From NCBI GenBank assembly GCA_949126835.1, contig OX421500.1, positions 24,499,231-24,563,230 on the forward strand: a stretch of 64,000 bases of DNA. The letters run 5' to 3'. The notes beneath the pieces were generated by a model, which worked only from the letters and a program-made list of their open reading frames with translations, was not told the origin of the DNA and made no database searches. Position 1 is the first letter of the stretch. Every line of letters starts with the position of its first letter. The DNA comes from Anisus vortex. Its lineage: Eukaryota; Mollusca; Gastropoda; Planorbidae. Below, piece by piece: positions 46,724 to 57,300 of the stretch. The position numbers and the translations under genes were made by a program.

Positions 46724-47206
46724 AGGCCTACTTCTGTAGTCTATACAGTTATAAGTAGGCCTACTTCTGTAGTCTATACAGTTATAAAGTAGGCCTACTT
46801 CTGTAGTCTATACAATTATAAAGAAGGCCTACTTCTGTAGTCTATACAGTTATAAAGTAGGCCTACTTCTGTAGTCTATACAATTATAAAGTAGGCCTAC
46901 TTATGTAGTCTATACAGTTATAAAGTAGGCCTACTTATGTAGTCTATACAGTTATAAAGTAGGCCTACTTATGTAGTCTATACAGTTATAAAGTAGGCCT
47001 ACTTATGTAGTCTATACAGTTATAAAGTAGGCCTACTTATGTAGTCTATACAGTTATAAAGTAGGCCTACTTATGTAGTCTATACAGTTATAAAGTAGGC
47101 CTACTTATGTAGTCTATACAGTTATAAAGTAGTCCTACTTATGTAGTCTATACAGTTATAAAGTAGGCCTACTTATGTAGTCTATACAGTTATAAAGTAG
47201 GCCTAT
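46724..47206. repeat. 34-bp minisatellite (about 14 copies)
   Basis: The unit begins agtaggcctacttatgtagt and ends ctatacagttataa. It contains the palindrome gtaggcctac. The first copies have cttctg in place of cttatg, so the array changes variant from left to right. Confidence 0.96.
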
Positions 47207-47620
47207 AGGCCACATCTCCATCTTTGTTTGTTGATTATATTACCTTATGACTTATATTTACAACGGTTGCAGTGCTCTACGTTTAACTTAAAAATATCAT
47301 ATTTTGAATTTTTATATCAATTAGTGAATTTAGTGAAAGACCAACACAGTGTCTACACCTCATTAATTGAGCTTTTACTACTTTTAGTGATTCAAGTGAT
47401 AGTGACTAGTGACTCTACCCTGGTCTAGGCTACACACAATCATTTCTTATAGGTTATAGGCTATAGGCTAATAGGCCTACTTATGGGCATGCATTTAAGT
47501 GATAGTTTAGAAATCTAGATCCCTTAAACAAAACCAATGTTCGTCACTTGGCAGTAAACCAATTAATTAGCAACACAATCTGTTCCGTTTTGGCCTTTTC
47601 TCTCTTCCCGTTATCTCGCA
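47207..47620. other. unique sequence, no gene seen
   Basis: AT-rich stretch leading into the CpG-rich region. Confidence 0.45.
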
Positions 47621-48186
47621 TTCGCTTTAAGGTAGTAGGCGGAGTTTACTGGGGGCCACGATCTGATCTTTGAAGGCGGGGCCGCTCGTCAAGACGACTT
47701 TTTTTAAAGCCCTTCCCTTTCCTTCCCCCACCCGTCTCATCCCGTCCGACGCGTGACTGGGACGCGAACAGTCCGCAGGTAGAATGAACGCTACTTTCAG
47801 GTAACGAACTGACACTGCTATGCTGCTGATCTTTGCCGTGAATGGGCGGGGTTTAACTGCTCCTTAGCGGTATCGTGAGTGGCTGCGGCTTTTACTACTT
47901 TTAGTAACTGACAAGACATGTCAGCGTAGTAGGGCAAGGTAGAGCTTGTAGAAAAAGGTGTTGTATGCTGGGAGCAACCTGACATGAACGTGAGCACTAG
48001 ACTTGGTTATTTCTCTCTACCTTCATTCAACTCTGCCGCTCAAATCTGGTTTGCCGCGTTTGCGGTCAGTGCAAATACCTGTGAAGTTTTCATGAACTTG
48101 CTTTTAGCAAAACATCAATTGTACCAGCAGCTGCATTGTTTCGTGGTTTCTTTTTCTTAGTTCTTCATTTTCGCAATAGGGAAAGC
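47621..48186 (+). promoter_or_regulatory. candidate CpG-rich promoter and 5' untranslated region
   Basis: The stretch 47630-47890 has the highest CpG density in the window (gcggggccgctcg, cgtccgacgcgtgac, gcgaacagtccgc, agcggtatcg). It includes a GC box, gggcgggg, near 47844. A short possible coding start and a consensus splice donor follow at 48187-48213. This combination suggests the 5' end of a gene on the plus strand. The evidence is compositional only. Confidence 0.4.
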
Positions 48187-48207
48187 ATGAGAAAATGGTG
48201 TTTCGAG
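48187..48207 (+). CDS. possible first coding exon ending in a splice donor
   Basis: An ATG at 48187 opens seven codons (MRKWCFE), and a second ATG lies at 48195 in another frame. The sequence then reads gag/gtgagttg, a good donor at 48208. It follows the CpG-rich stretch. No matching downstream coding exon was identified, so the gene product is unknown and the call is tentative. Confidence 0.25.
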
Positions 48208-48450
48208 GTGAGTTGATTTTCTTGTATTTATTTATGTGTGCAGTGAAGTGAAACTAATTTCTCATCCTCCTTGTTCTCTGCACTCGTGTGTCTTAGTGTT
48301 AACAATACAAAAAAAACTAGAAGTAACATTAACTAAGTCTATTCTACACATTGATTTTGATGTGCGACCATGATAAAGTCAATAAAGTAGTCATTGATAA
48401 GATTATGGTGATGATAAAGCTCATATCACAATAGAATGTAGATAAATTGA

Positions 48451-48606
48451 TTATTAGTCACATTAGCATGAAGATAGATCCTATTAAATATAATCTTCAT
48501 TGCCACTCTTATTTGTTGAACTTCCATTTACTGGAAGTCCAGGAAGGTAGATCTATAAATAAAAATATCTACTCACTTCCCAGTTCAATTAACTCTAGCT
48601 ATAATC
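48451..48606. repeat. 156-bp segment identical to 44809-44964
   Basis: Second copy, 3642 bp downstream in direct orientation. It is followed by 'tgtggatagaagcgctatataagt', which looks like the 3' tail of a SINE or LINE. That tail is missing after the first copy. Confidence 0.88.
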
Positions 48607-49736
48607 TGTGGATAGAAGCGCTATATAAGTAACCAATTTTTTTTTTTTTAATAAATATATTTTGTACAAAATGGAAACAAACATAGGCCTACATTGAATA
48701 AGGCTCTCTAAGCTGACACTTTCTATTATTAGTGGTAGCCCAAGTTTTCAATCACAACTTGCACAAAAGAATTACGACAACAACAACACAAAATATCCCT
48801 CGACTACGTTCTGCATTTAATGGGTTGCTATCACACTGACATGTATAGATTATGAACTAAGTTTATGTACAATCTAATAAAAACACATGTATGAATGTGA
48901 ATGTTTTCAAACAGTCAAAGCTTGATGTTGACTGTTGCTAGTATGTTTGGGTATTGTAATGCATTTGTTATTCATTTTAATGTCGGCTTTTGATTACCAT
49001 TTGGGTAAGACTTACAATCAGTCTTTGATACACTAGTGGATAGATTATTGTTGTGATATACGTGTGCTGCTTTACTTGTAACTAAACTCACACGTACACC
49101 CGGACACTCTCACACATGGACACTCACATTGCAACACAGTCGGGCACTCACGCACCGGGACACACACACTGTAACACAATCGGACACAAATGTTGAAAAG
49201 ATTCATGCAACTATAGTATAAGCCTACAGTATAGACTATAGACAAAGCAAGATTGAAGAGTTTTTTTTCCTTCCCTACTTTGAGTGCACACTGCACATGG
49301 TAATTTGTTGAGTCCTTACTCCTTACCACTTCATCACCACTTTGAGTGCGCCTGGCCTATGTAGCAACACACCAACCTGTTTCTTTGTTTGCTTGGCCAC
49401 TGCTCACTCCGTCCTGCCGCCCACACCCTCTTCCCTAGTGGTGTGCTAAGCGCCAGGTAGCCTCAGGTATTCCAGCCTCTTAGTCCAGACTTGAGTTTAA
49501 ATATTCCCCTGCTCACTCATATTCACTGCCTGCAAACCGTAATCCTACATTTGTAAACATCACGTGATTGTACTCTTTTGTTTTCTCCTTAGAACTCTTT
49601 ATGTATTTCTTATGTGTTGAAATAACTGCAGCAAATAACTCCACCAAATAACTCCACCAAATACTGGTACAGTTCAGCCTTGTGATAAGAAAATGATTGC
49701 TATTAACAATTCAAATGATTACTATTCTTCAATTTG
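48607..49736. other. unique sequence, no gene seen
   Basis: Contains a degenerate run of acactcacac-like words at 49085-49185. Nothing else is recognisable. Confidence 0.45.
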
Positions 49737-49925
49737 TTAAGTCCTGGGCTCTAGTCCTGGTGAAGGCTAAATATTTTATTCCTGGTCTGTTCAGCTCTGA
49801 AGAGTGCTCTGACATTAGTTGAATAATATAAAGTTCGGTAGAGCATTGTGCTGGCCACAGTCTATCCTGGTAGCTTATGCCGTGACCACATAAACTTATT
49901 GAAGATGCTCTACTTACCCCAAAGA
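49737..49925 (+). mobile_element. SINE copy 3 (diverged)
   Basis: Head with a weak B box (gggctctagtcc, about 49747). The body words 'gctctgacattagttg', 'gagcattgtgctggccacag' and 'gccgtgaccacat' match the copy at 29875-30125 in the opposite orientation. More diverged than the other copies. Confidence 0.62.
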
Positions 49926-50503
49926 CCAACAAGAAAGGGATAGATGTATTTTTATAAGAATATATTTGAAGAAACACTATAACTCCATTCAATGATATAC
50001 AATAAATCCATGAGTAGATTTTCTACAATGTAAAATTACTTTTCCCTGGCCGATTGCAGTCACCACCTCAATGCCCTTTCCACATTGTGGGGACATAAAT
50101 ATGGCCTAAAGAAAATAAAGAATTGATCTGAATGAATTGATCAGACCTATATTTAACCACTGATTCAATGGAGCGATGGGGAGTGTGTGTGTGGGGGGGG
50201 GGGGCTTCATTTATAAATTCTTAACCGTGAAGGCGCCAAGTTTCTAATGGGGTGTGCGTGGAGGAGATTCCCTCCACTAGTTAGTTGCCCACCTTACTCA
50301 GGTGGTTTTAATTGAATGTTCGCTGTGTCTCAGGGGGCGGTAAACACACTTCCTGTTTGTTCCTCTTGTCTTGATAAGCCGTGATGGGAAGAAGTTTTCA
50401 TTTCTCCAGGATTTCTAATGGTAGTTGTTACTTTGAATCACTTTGTATTGGTTCAATGCGTTGCTTTCTGTGCCCTTAACCAAACACTTCATTTAGTATG
50501 ACG
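49926..50503. other. unique sequence with a TG/G run near 50186-50203
   Basis: No gene recognised. Confidence 0.45.
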
Positions 50504-50719
50504 AACACAGTATAAATGAATAAATGTCCATACTTGTACTACCTAAACAACTCTACCAACACAGTATAAATCAATAAATGTCCATACTTGTACTACCTAA
50601 ACAACTCTACCAACACAGTATAAATCAATAAATGTCCATACTTGTACTACCCGAACAACTCTACCAACACAGTATAAATCAATAAATGTCCATACTTGTA
50701 CTACCTAAACAACTCTACC
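50504..50719. repeat. 54-bp minisatellite (4 copies)
   Basis: Four exact-length copies of a unit beginning aacacagtataaatcaataa and ending caactctacc, with two to three substitutions in total. Confidence 0.96.
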
Positions 50720-51138
50720 CTTTTCCTTTGTTTGAATTTCACCCACATTTCAAATATATACATTTAGGTCTATAGACTATTTATTTTAATGAGAGAAATC
50801 TCTTATTCTTTCATGGGGGTTAGCCTACATTTCTCCACTTGATTGTAGATATTATCTTTTCCACTCGTGATTGGTAAATGCTAAATAATTGTACATGCAT
50901 ATAGATCTATTCGGTTACGTGCACGTATGCACATTTAAGTATCAGATGCACAGTAGCATAAGCTCATACTCTTTTAGTCTTGAGGTGTTTTTGATTTAGA
51001 AATGACACATCCTTGTTATTGAAGCGGCAGTCTAGAGTGTAGACAGAATAAACGAAACTTTAAAGAAACGCTTGTGTCTGTTCTACATAATAACTTTAAT
51101 CGTCTATGTTTTTTTTATTACCCGAGTGTAAATTTAGC
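50720..51138. other. unique sequence, no gene seen
   Basis: Ordinary AT-rich spacer. Confidence 0.45.
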
Positions 51139-51328
51139 TGTTAGATGAACACACATAGTTTCATAGACCGGTCAAGTGTTAGATATACACACATAGTTTC
51201 ATAGACCGGTCAATTGTTAGATGAACACACATAGTTTCATAGACCGGTCAAGTGTTAGATGAACAAACATAGTTTCATAGACCGGTCAAGTGTTAGATGA
51301 ACACACATAGTTTCATAGACTGGTCAAG
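51139..51328. repeat. 38-bp minisatellite (5 copies)
   Basis: The unit begins tgttagatgaacacacatag and ends tttcatagaccggtcaag. Unrelated to the other 38-bp arrays. Confidence 0.96.
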
Positions 51329-51814
51329 GTCAGCTGCCCAGATGGCAATGCTTTCACCTGATATTGGTCGCCACAGGTGTTCTCCTTAATGCCAGAGTTC
51401 TAAGCTTGGCTGCTTGTGAGCAGCTACCTGGTGCTACCATAACAAAGTTCAGTGGTTGCCCTCCTGATAGATCTTTCCCACGGTCTAAACACTCCCTCTG
51501 CTCTCACACTTTTTTCTTCTACACTAGTGGAACAAAAAAAAAAAAAAAACTCAACGAAACATAGACTTTAACCCCCCCCCCTTCCAACCCTCCACTTTAG
51601 TTTTATGACCGTCTTAGCTGGGACCGTGAGATAGATGTGTGGTGCCAGTCAGGTTCTGCTACAAGTGAAACGATGCGTTTAATTTGTTTCAAGGTGCGGA
51701 CTATACTAACACTGAATTCTACTGCCTCCTTTATAGATCGTTACGCTTGTGGATTAAGTTAGTGGAAATACTCTGACACACAACATTTACACATATGAAT
51801 TAATGTAGGTTCTT
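51329..51814. other. unique sequence, no gene seen
   Basis: A poly-A run lies at 51534-51549 and a C-run near 51571-51580. Nothing else is recognisable. Confidence 0.45.
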
Positions 51815-51973
51815 CTCATGGAACACACTCGGCTAGAGGAGCTAAGGTTGCTGGTTTGAATCCAGATAAAGGCTAGTGTTTTTTTTTAGTATTTGTTCCA
51901 TGATCTGGAGGTTATCCGTGTGTATACTTGACTCTAATGGGTAGCGTATTTGGCTTTAGTTGGTGCTGGCCAC
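51815..51973 (+). mobile_element. SINE copy 4, cut by a minisatellite
   Basis: tRNA-like head with the B box ggtttgaatcc (about 51854), then a poly-T-rich stretch, 'gactctaatgggta' and 'ttagttggtgctggccacatg'. The body should continue but stops at 51973, where the 21-bp array starts. No remaining part is found beyond the array. Confidence 0.68.
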
Positions 51974-52211
51974 ATGTACAAGACAGTTTATGTAATGTAC
52001 AAGACAGTTTATGTAATGTACAAGACCGTTTATGTGATGTACAAGACCGTTTATGTAATGTACAAGACAGTTTATGTAATGTACAAGACAAGTTTATGTA
52101 ATGTACAAGACAGTTTATGTAATGTACAAGACAATTTATGTAATGTACAAGACAGTTTATGTAATGTACAAGACAATTTATGTAATGTACAAGACAGTTT
52201 ATGTAATGTAC
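51974..52211. repeat. 21-bp minisatellite (about 11 copies)
   Basis: The unit is aagacagtttatgtaatgta plus c, with one copy a base longer near 52090. It starts inside SINE copy 4; the SINE's own 'catgtac' supplies the first repeat junction. Confidence 0.95.
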
Positions 52212-52770
52212 TCATGAATCCTCAATGGCAGACTTTCCCCCTTCCCCCACCCCCCTTTTGACGTTTTTTCTTTTTTTTTTCCCTTTCTGGTAAAGAATAC
52301 AGGACAATTCAAAATAAGGGACAGGGTGGGTGTAGGGTGTAAGAATGTAGAAAGTAAATTGAGAACACTTCAACTCTAGACTTGAACTTGTGCTGTCAAC
52401 AGGGGCAAATAACCAAATCCTAAGTTATCTCCTGTAGAGAAGTAGAGAAACCTGCTCACCTCATCACCCACACACCCACTTTCACCCTTCCCGACCAGAA
52501 CAAAAAAAAGAAAGAAAAAAAAACCTGAGTCTGAGTCTTTGTGTAATTTAAGCCTAAATACTTCCAGATGGCGCTTCAAATCTACCAGGTAAATGGAAGG
52601 GCGGGAAAGGTGGACTTGTTTTGGTAAAGACTGGTGGAATACTGTGATTAGAAGGTATCTACTTGCTAGAAATGCTACTTACCTTTTTCATTTATTTTGC
52701 CCATTGTGTCATCTAAAACTTAAACTCTGCCAACCTGGGAAATTGTTAAACGCGAATATATTTCCATGTA
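52212..52770. other. unique sequence with pyrimidine and A runs, no gene seen
   Basis: C- and T-rich stretch at 52238-52285 and an A-rich stretch at 52500-52525. Nothing recognised. Confidence 0.45.
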
Positions 52771-52835
52771 CACATTGGAACCTCTTATTTGCACATTGGA
52801 ACCTCTTATTTGCACATTGGAACCTCTTATTTGCA
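52771..52835. repeat. 21-bp direct repeat (3 copies)
   Basis: Three copies of cacattggaacctcttattt plus g. Confidence 0.92.
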
Positions 52836-53624
52836 TATTTTAAAATATCTGAGACTTTCCCCCTTTTTAAAAAAAATTTAAACTAAACTACAAGTCCACA
52901 ATTTCAGTTGACCATAAACATGTTGATAAACTATCTGAGAAGAATTGATCATCTGACTTGCTATTGGCTGGAACATCATTTTCTGTGGAATAACTTGTTA
53001 GCAACCAGGCATCCTCAATATACTGTTTCAAATTTCTTTACAGACTTCCTATAAAGGTGTCAATGTTGGCCTTACCCCTCCCCCAGTCCCATCACAGTGT
53101 TTACTATGTTGTATGTGTCTAAAGGTGATGAATGCTGGAACAGGCTAGTCAGTGGTTAGATACACACAAAGTACTTCCAGCTGTTTGTGGTGGAGGAGAT
53201 GACCTTGACACTCACACCAGCAGGTTTACGTTTTCCCATAGGTATACACCACGCTGGGATGTAAGGGTTTACTTCAAATTGGCCTGCTAAATGTCATGAA
53301 ATCTGACATGACAACTGACAACTACTTGTTGGCATCTGACATCGACAAAATATGGGCATTGTAATACAGATTGACCCCCCCCCCCTCCTTTCTAAGCCAT
53401 GCCCATAGTGTACATCTATCTATATGGTAGTATTCTATAAACAACATGTTCCCTGATGAGTTCATGAAATCAAATGGTTGTTTATCTCTCACTCCGCCCT
53501 ATGCACTTTGACCTAGATTTTCCTCATGACTCAAGCATCTTGTCTGGTTTCATTTCAAGTTGTTTAACAGGCACACTCACACAAACACACACACGTGTCT
53601 GGTATCTGTAAGAATGTTATTGGA
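52836..53624. other. unique sequence, no gene seen
   Basis: C-run near 53375-53386 and a short CA run near 53575-53593. No feature supported. Confidence 0.45.
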
Positions 53625-53793
53625 ACAGATGGGCACACAGCTCATACTAAACTTATGTACAGATGGGCACACAGCTCATACTAAACTTATTTACAAATGG
53701 GCACACAGCTCATACTAAACTTATGTACAGATGGGCACACAGCTCATACTAAACTTATGTACAGATGGACACACAGCTTATACTAAACTTATG
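53625..53793. repeat. 34-bp minisatellite (5 copies)
   Basis: The unit begins acagatgggcacacagctca and ends tactaaacttatgt. A few substitutions. Confidence 0.95.
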
Positions 53794-54330
53794 AAAATGA
53801 CACACAATCGTCATAGGAAGTAAGGAAGAGAACACGTGTAGGCTACATACATGTAGAAAGTAGACTCGTACATTTATGATAAAGGTGGATAAATCTTGTA
53901 GTCCATCAGCTTACCTTGGTTACGTTTACACCTTAATTTCAACCATTTTTTCACGCTTCTGGAATCTGTAACTTTCAACATACACAATACAATCTGACTG
54001 AAAAACAAACTTAAGAGTTGTCCGCCCTTGATAAGTCCCACATACTGCCCCACCCTACCCTTTATCTCCAGTTTTAATTCATAAATATTGGGACTTTGAT
54101 TGTGGTCAGATGGGGATGCGGGGGAGGGGGGATCTGTAACGGGGGAAGAAAGTCATATATATCTGACCCTCCTTTTTTAAAAGTTTAAATCCAATAATAT
54201 CTAATTGAAAGCCACCTATTGCAATGCTATATTAGGAAATCTACTTAGAAAACATGCCTAATTTAATTTAGGCTTATGGTTGATAGGAATAAAGGAAGAT
54301 TGCAGCATAAGGTTGTCGTGAAACTAAAGA
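53794..54330. other. unique sequence, no gene seen
   Basis: Spacer before the large array, with a G-rich run near 54115-54145. Confidence 0.45.
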
Positions 54331-57300
54331 CCTGTGCAGAGTGTTTTCTTCTGGAGTGTATTGTGGGAAAGATTGTATTGAATCCTGTGCAGAGTGTTTT
54401 CTTCTGGAGTGTATTGTGGGAAAGATTGTATTGAATCCTGTGCAGAGTATTTTCTTCTGGAGTGTATTGTGGGAAAGATTGTATTGAATCCTGTGCAGAG
54501 TGTTTTCTTCTGGAGTGTATTGTGGGAAAGATTGTATTGAATCCTGTGCAGAGTATTTTCTTCTGGAGTGTATTGTGGGAAAGATTGTATTGAATCCTGT
54601 GCAGAGTGTTTTCTTCTGGAGTGTATTGTGGGAAAGATTGTATTGAATCCTGTGCAGAGTGTTTTCTTCTGGAGTGTATTGTGGGAAAGATTGTATTGAA
54701 TCCTGTGTAGAGTGTTTTCTTCTGGAGTGTATTGTGGGAAAGATTGTATTGAATCCTGTGTAGAGTGTTTTCTTCTGGAGTGTATTGTGGGAAAGATTGT
54801 ATTGAATCCTGTGTAGAGTGTTTTCTTCTGGAGTGTATTGTGGGAAAGATTGTATTGAATCCTGTGCAGAGTGTTTTCTTCTGGAGTGTATTGTGGGAAA
54901 GATTGTATTGAATCCTGTGCAGAGTATTTTCTTCTGGAGTGTATTGTGGGAAAGATTGTATTGAATCCTGTGCAGAGTGTTTTCTTCTGGAGTGTATTGT
55001 GGGAAAGATTGTATTGAATCCTGTGCAGAGTGTTTTCTTCTGGAGTGTATTGTGGGAAAGATTGTATTGAATCCTGTGTAGAGTGTTTTCTTCTGGAGTG
55101 TATTGTGGGAAAGATTGTATTGAATCCTGTGTAGAGTGTTTTCTTCTGGAGTGTATTGTGGGAAAGATTGTATTGAATCCTGTGTAGAGTGTTTTCTTCT
55201 GGAGTGTATTGTGGGAAAGATTGTATTGAATCCTGTGCAGAGTGTTTTCTTCTGGAGTGTATTGTGGGAAAGATTGTATTGAATCCTGTGCAGAGTATTT
55301 TCTTCTGGAGTGTATTGTGGGAAAGATTGTATTGAATCCTGTGCAGAGTGTTTTCTTCTGGAGTGTATTGTGGGAAAGATTGTATTGAATCCTGTGCAGA
55401 GTGTTTTCTTCTGGAGTGTATTGTGGGAAAGATTGTATTGAATCCTATGTAGAGTGTTTTCTTCTGGAGTGTATTGTGGGAAAGATTGTATTGATCCTGT
55501 GTAGAGTGTTTTCTTCTGGAGTGTATTGTGGGAAAGATTGTATTGAATCCTGTGTAGAGTGTTTTCTTCTGGAGTGTATTGTGGGAAAGATTGTATTGAA
55601 TCCTGTGTAGAGTGTTTTCTTCTGGAGTGTATTGTGGGAAAGATTGTATTGAATCCTGTGTAGAGTGTTTTCTTCTGGAGTGTATTGTGGGAAAGATTGT
55701 ATTGAATCCTGTGTAGAGTGTTTTCTTCTGGAGTGTATTGTGGGAAAGATTGTATTGAATCCTGTGTAGAGTGTTTTCTTCTGGAGTGTATTGTGGGAAA
55801 GATTGTATTGAATCCTGTGTAGAGTGTTTTCTTCTGGAGTGTATTGTGGGAAAGATTGTATTGAATCCTGTGTAGAGTGTTTTCTTCTGGAGTGTATTGT
55901 GGGAAAGATTGTATTGAATCCTGTGTAGAGTGTTTTCTTCTGGAGTGTATTGTGGGAAAGATTGTATTGAATCCTGTGTAGAGTGTTTTCTTCTGGAGTG
56001 TATTGTGGGAAAGATTGTATTGAATCCTGTGTAGAGTGTTTTCTTCTGGAGTGTATTGTGGGAAAGATTGTATTGAATCCTGTGCAGAGTGTTTTCTTCT
56101 GGAGTGTATTGTGGGAAAGATTGTATTGAATCCTGTGCAGAGTGTTTTCTTCTGGAGTGTATTGTGGGAAAGATTGTATTGAATCCTGTGTAGAGTGTTT
56201 TCTTCTGGAGTGTATTGTGGGAAAGATTGTATTGAATCCTGTGTTGAGTGTTTTCTTCTGGAGTGTATCGTGGGAAAGATTGTATTGAATCCTGTGTAGA
56301 GTGTTTTCTTCTGGAGTGTATTGTGGGAAAGATTGTATTGAATCCTGTGTAGAGTGTTTTCTTCTGGAGTGTATTGTGGGAAAGATTGTATTGAATCCTG
56401 TGTAGAGTGTTTTCTTCTGTAGTGTATTGTGGGAAAGATTGTATTGAATCCTGTGTTGAGTGTTTTCTTCTGGAGTGTATCGTGGAAAAGATTGTATTGA
56501 ATCCTGTGTAGAGTGTTTTCTTCTGGAGTGTATCGTGGGAAAGATTGTATTGAATCCTGTGTAGAGTGTTTTCTTCTGTAGTGTATTGTGGGAAAGATTG
56601 TATTGAATCCTGTGCAGAGTGTTTTCTTCTGTAGTGTATTGTAGGAAAGATTGTATTGAATCCTGTGCTGAGTGTTTTCTTCTGGAGTGTATTGTGGGAA
56701 AGATTGTATTGAATCCTGTGTTGAGTGTTTTCTTCTGGAGTGTATTGTGGGAAAGATTGTATTGAATCCTGTGCAGAGTGTTTTCTTCTGGAGTGTATTG
56801 TGGGAAAGATTGTATTGAATCCTGTGCAGAGTATTTTCTTCTGGAGTGTATTGTGGGAAAGATTGTATTGAATCCTGTGCAGAGTGTTTTCTTCTGGAGT
56901 GTATTGTGGGAAAGATTGTATTGAATCCTGTGCAGAGTATTTTCTTCTGGAGTGTATTGTGGGAAAGATTGTATTGAATCCTGTGCAGAGTGTTTTCTTC
57001 TGGAGTGTATTGTGGGAAAGATTGTATTGAATCCTGTGCAGAGTGTTTTCTTCTGGAGTGTATTGTGGGAAAGATTGTATTGAATCCTGTGTAGAGTGTT
57101 TTCTTCTGGAGTGTATTGTGGGAAAGATTGTATTGAATCCTGTGTAGAGTGTTTTCTTCTGGAGTGTATTGTGGGAAAGATTGTATTGAATCCTGTGTAG
57201 AGTGTTTTCTTCTGGAGTGTATTGTGGGAAAGATTGTATTGAATCCTGTGTAGAGTGTTTTCTTCTGGAGTGTATTGTGGGAAAGATTGTATTGAATCCT

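Noticed and set aside
51974..52211. Array treated as part of the SINE
   Set aside because: Full-length SINE copies elsewhere in the window have no such repeats. The array is secondary.
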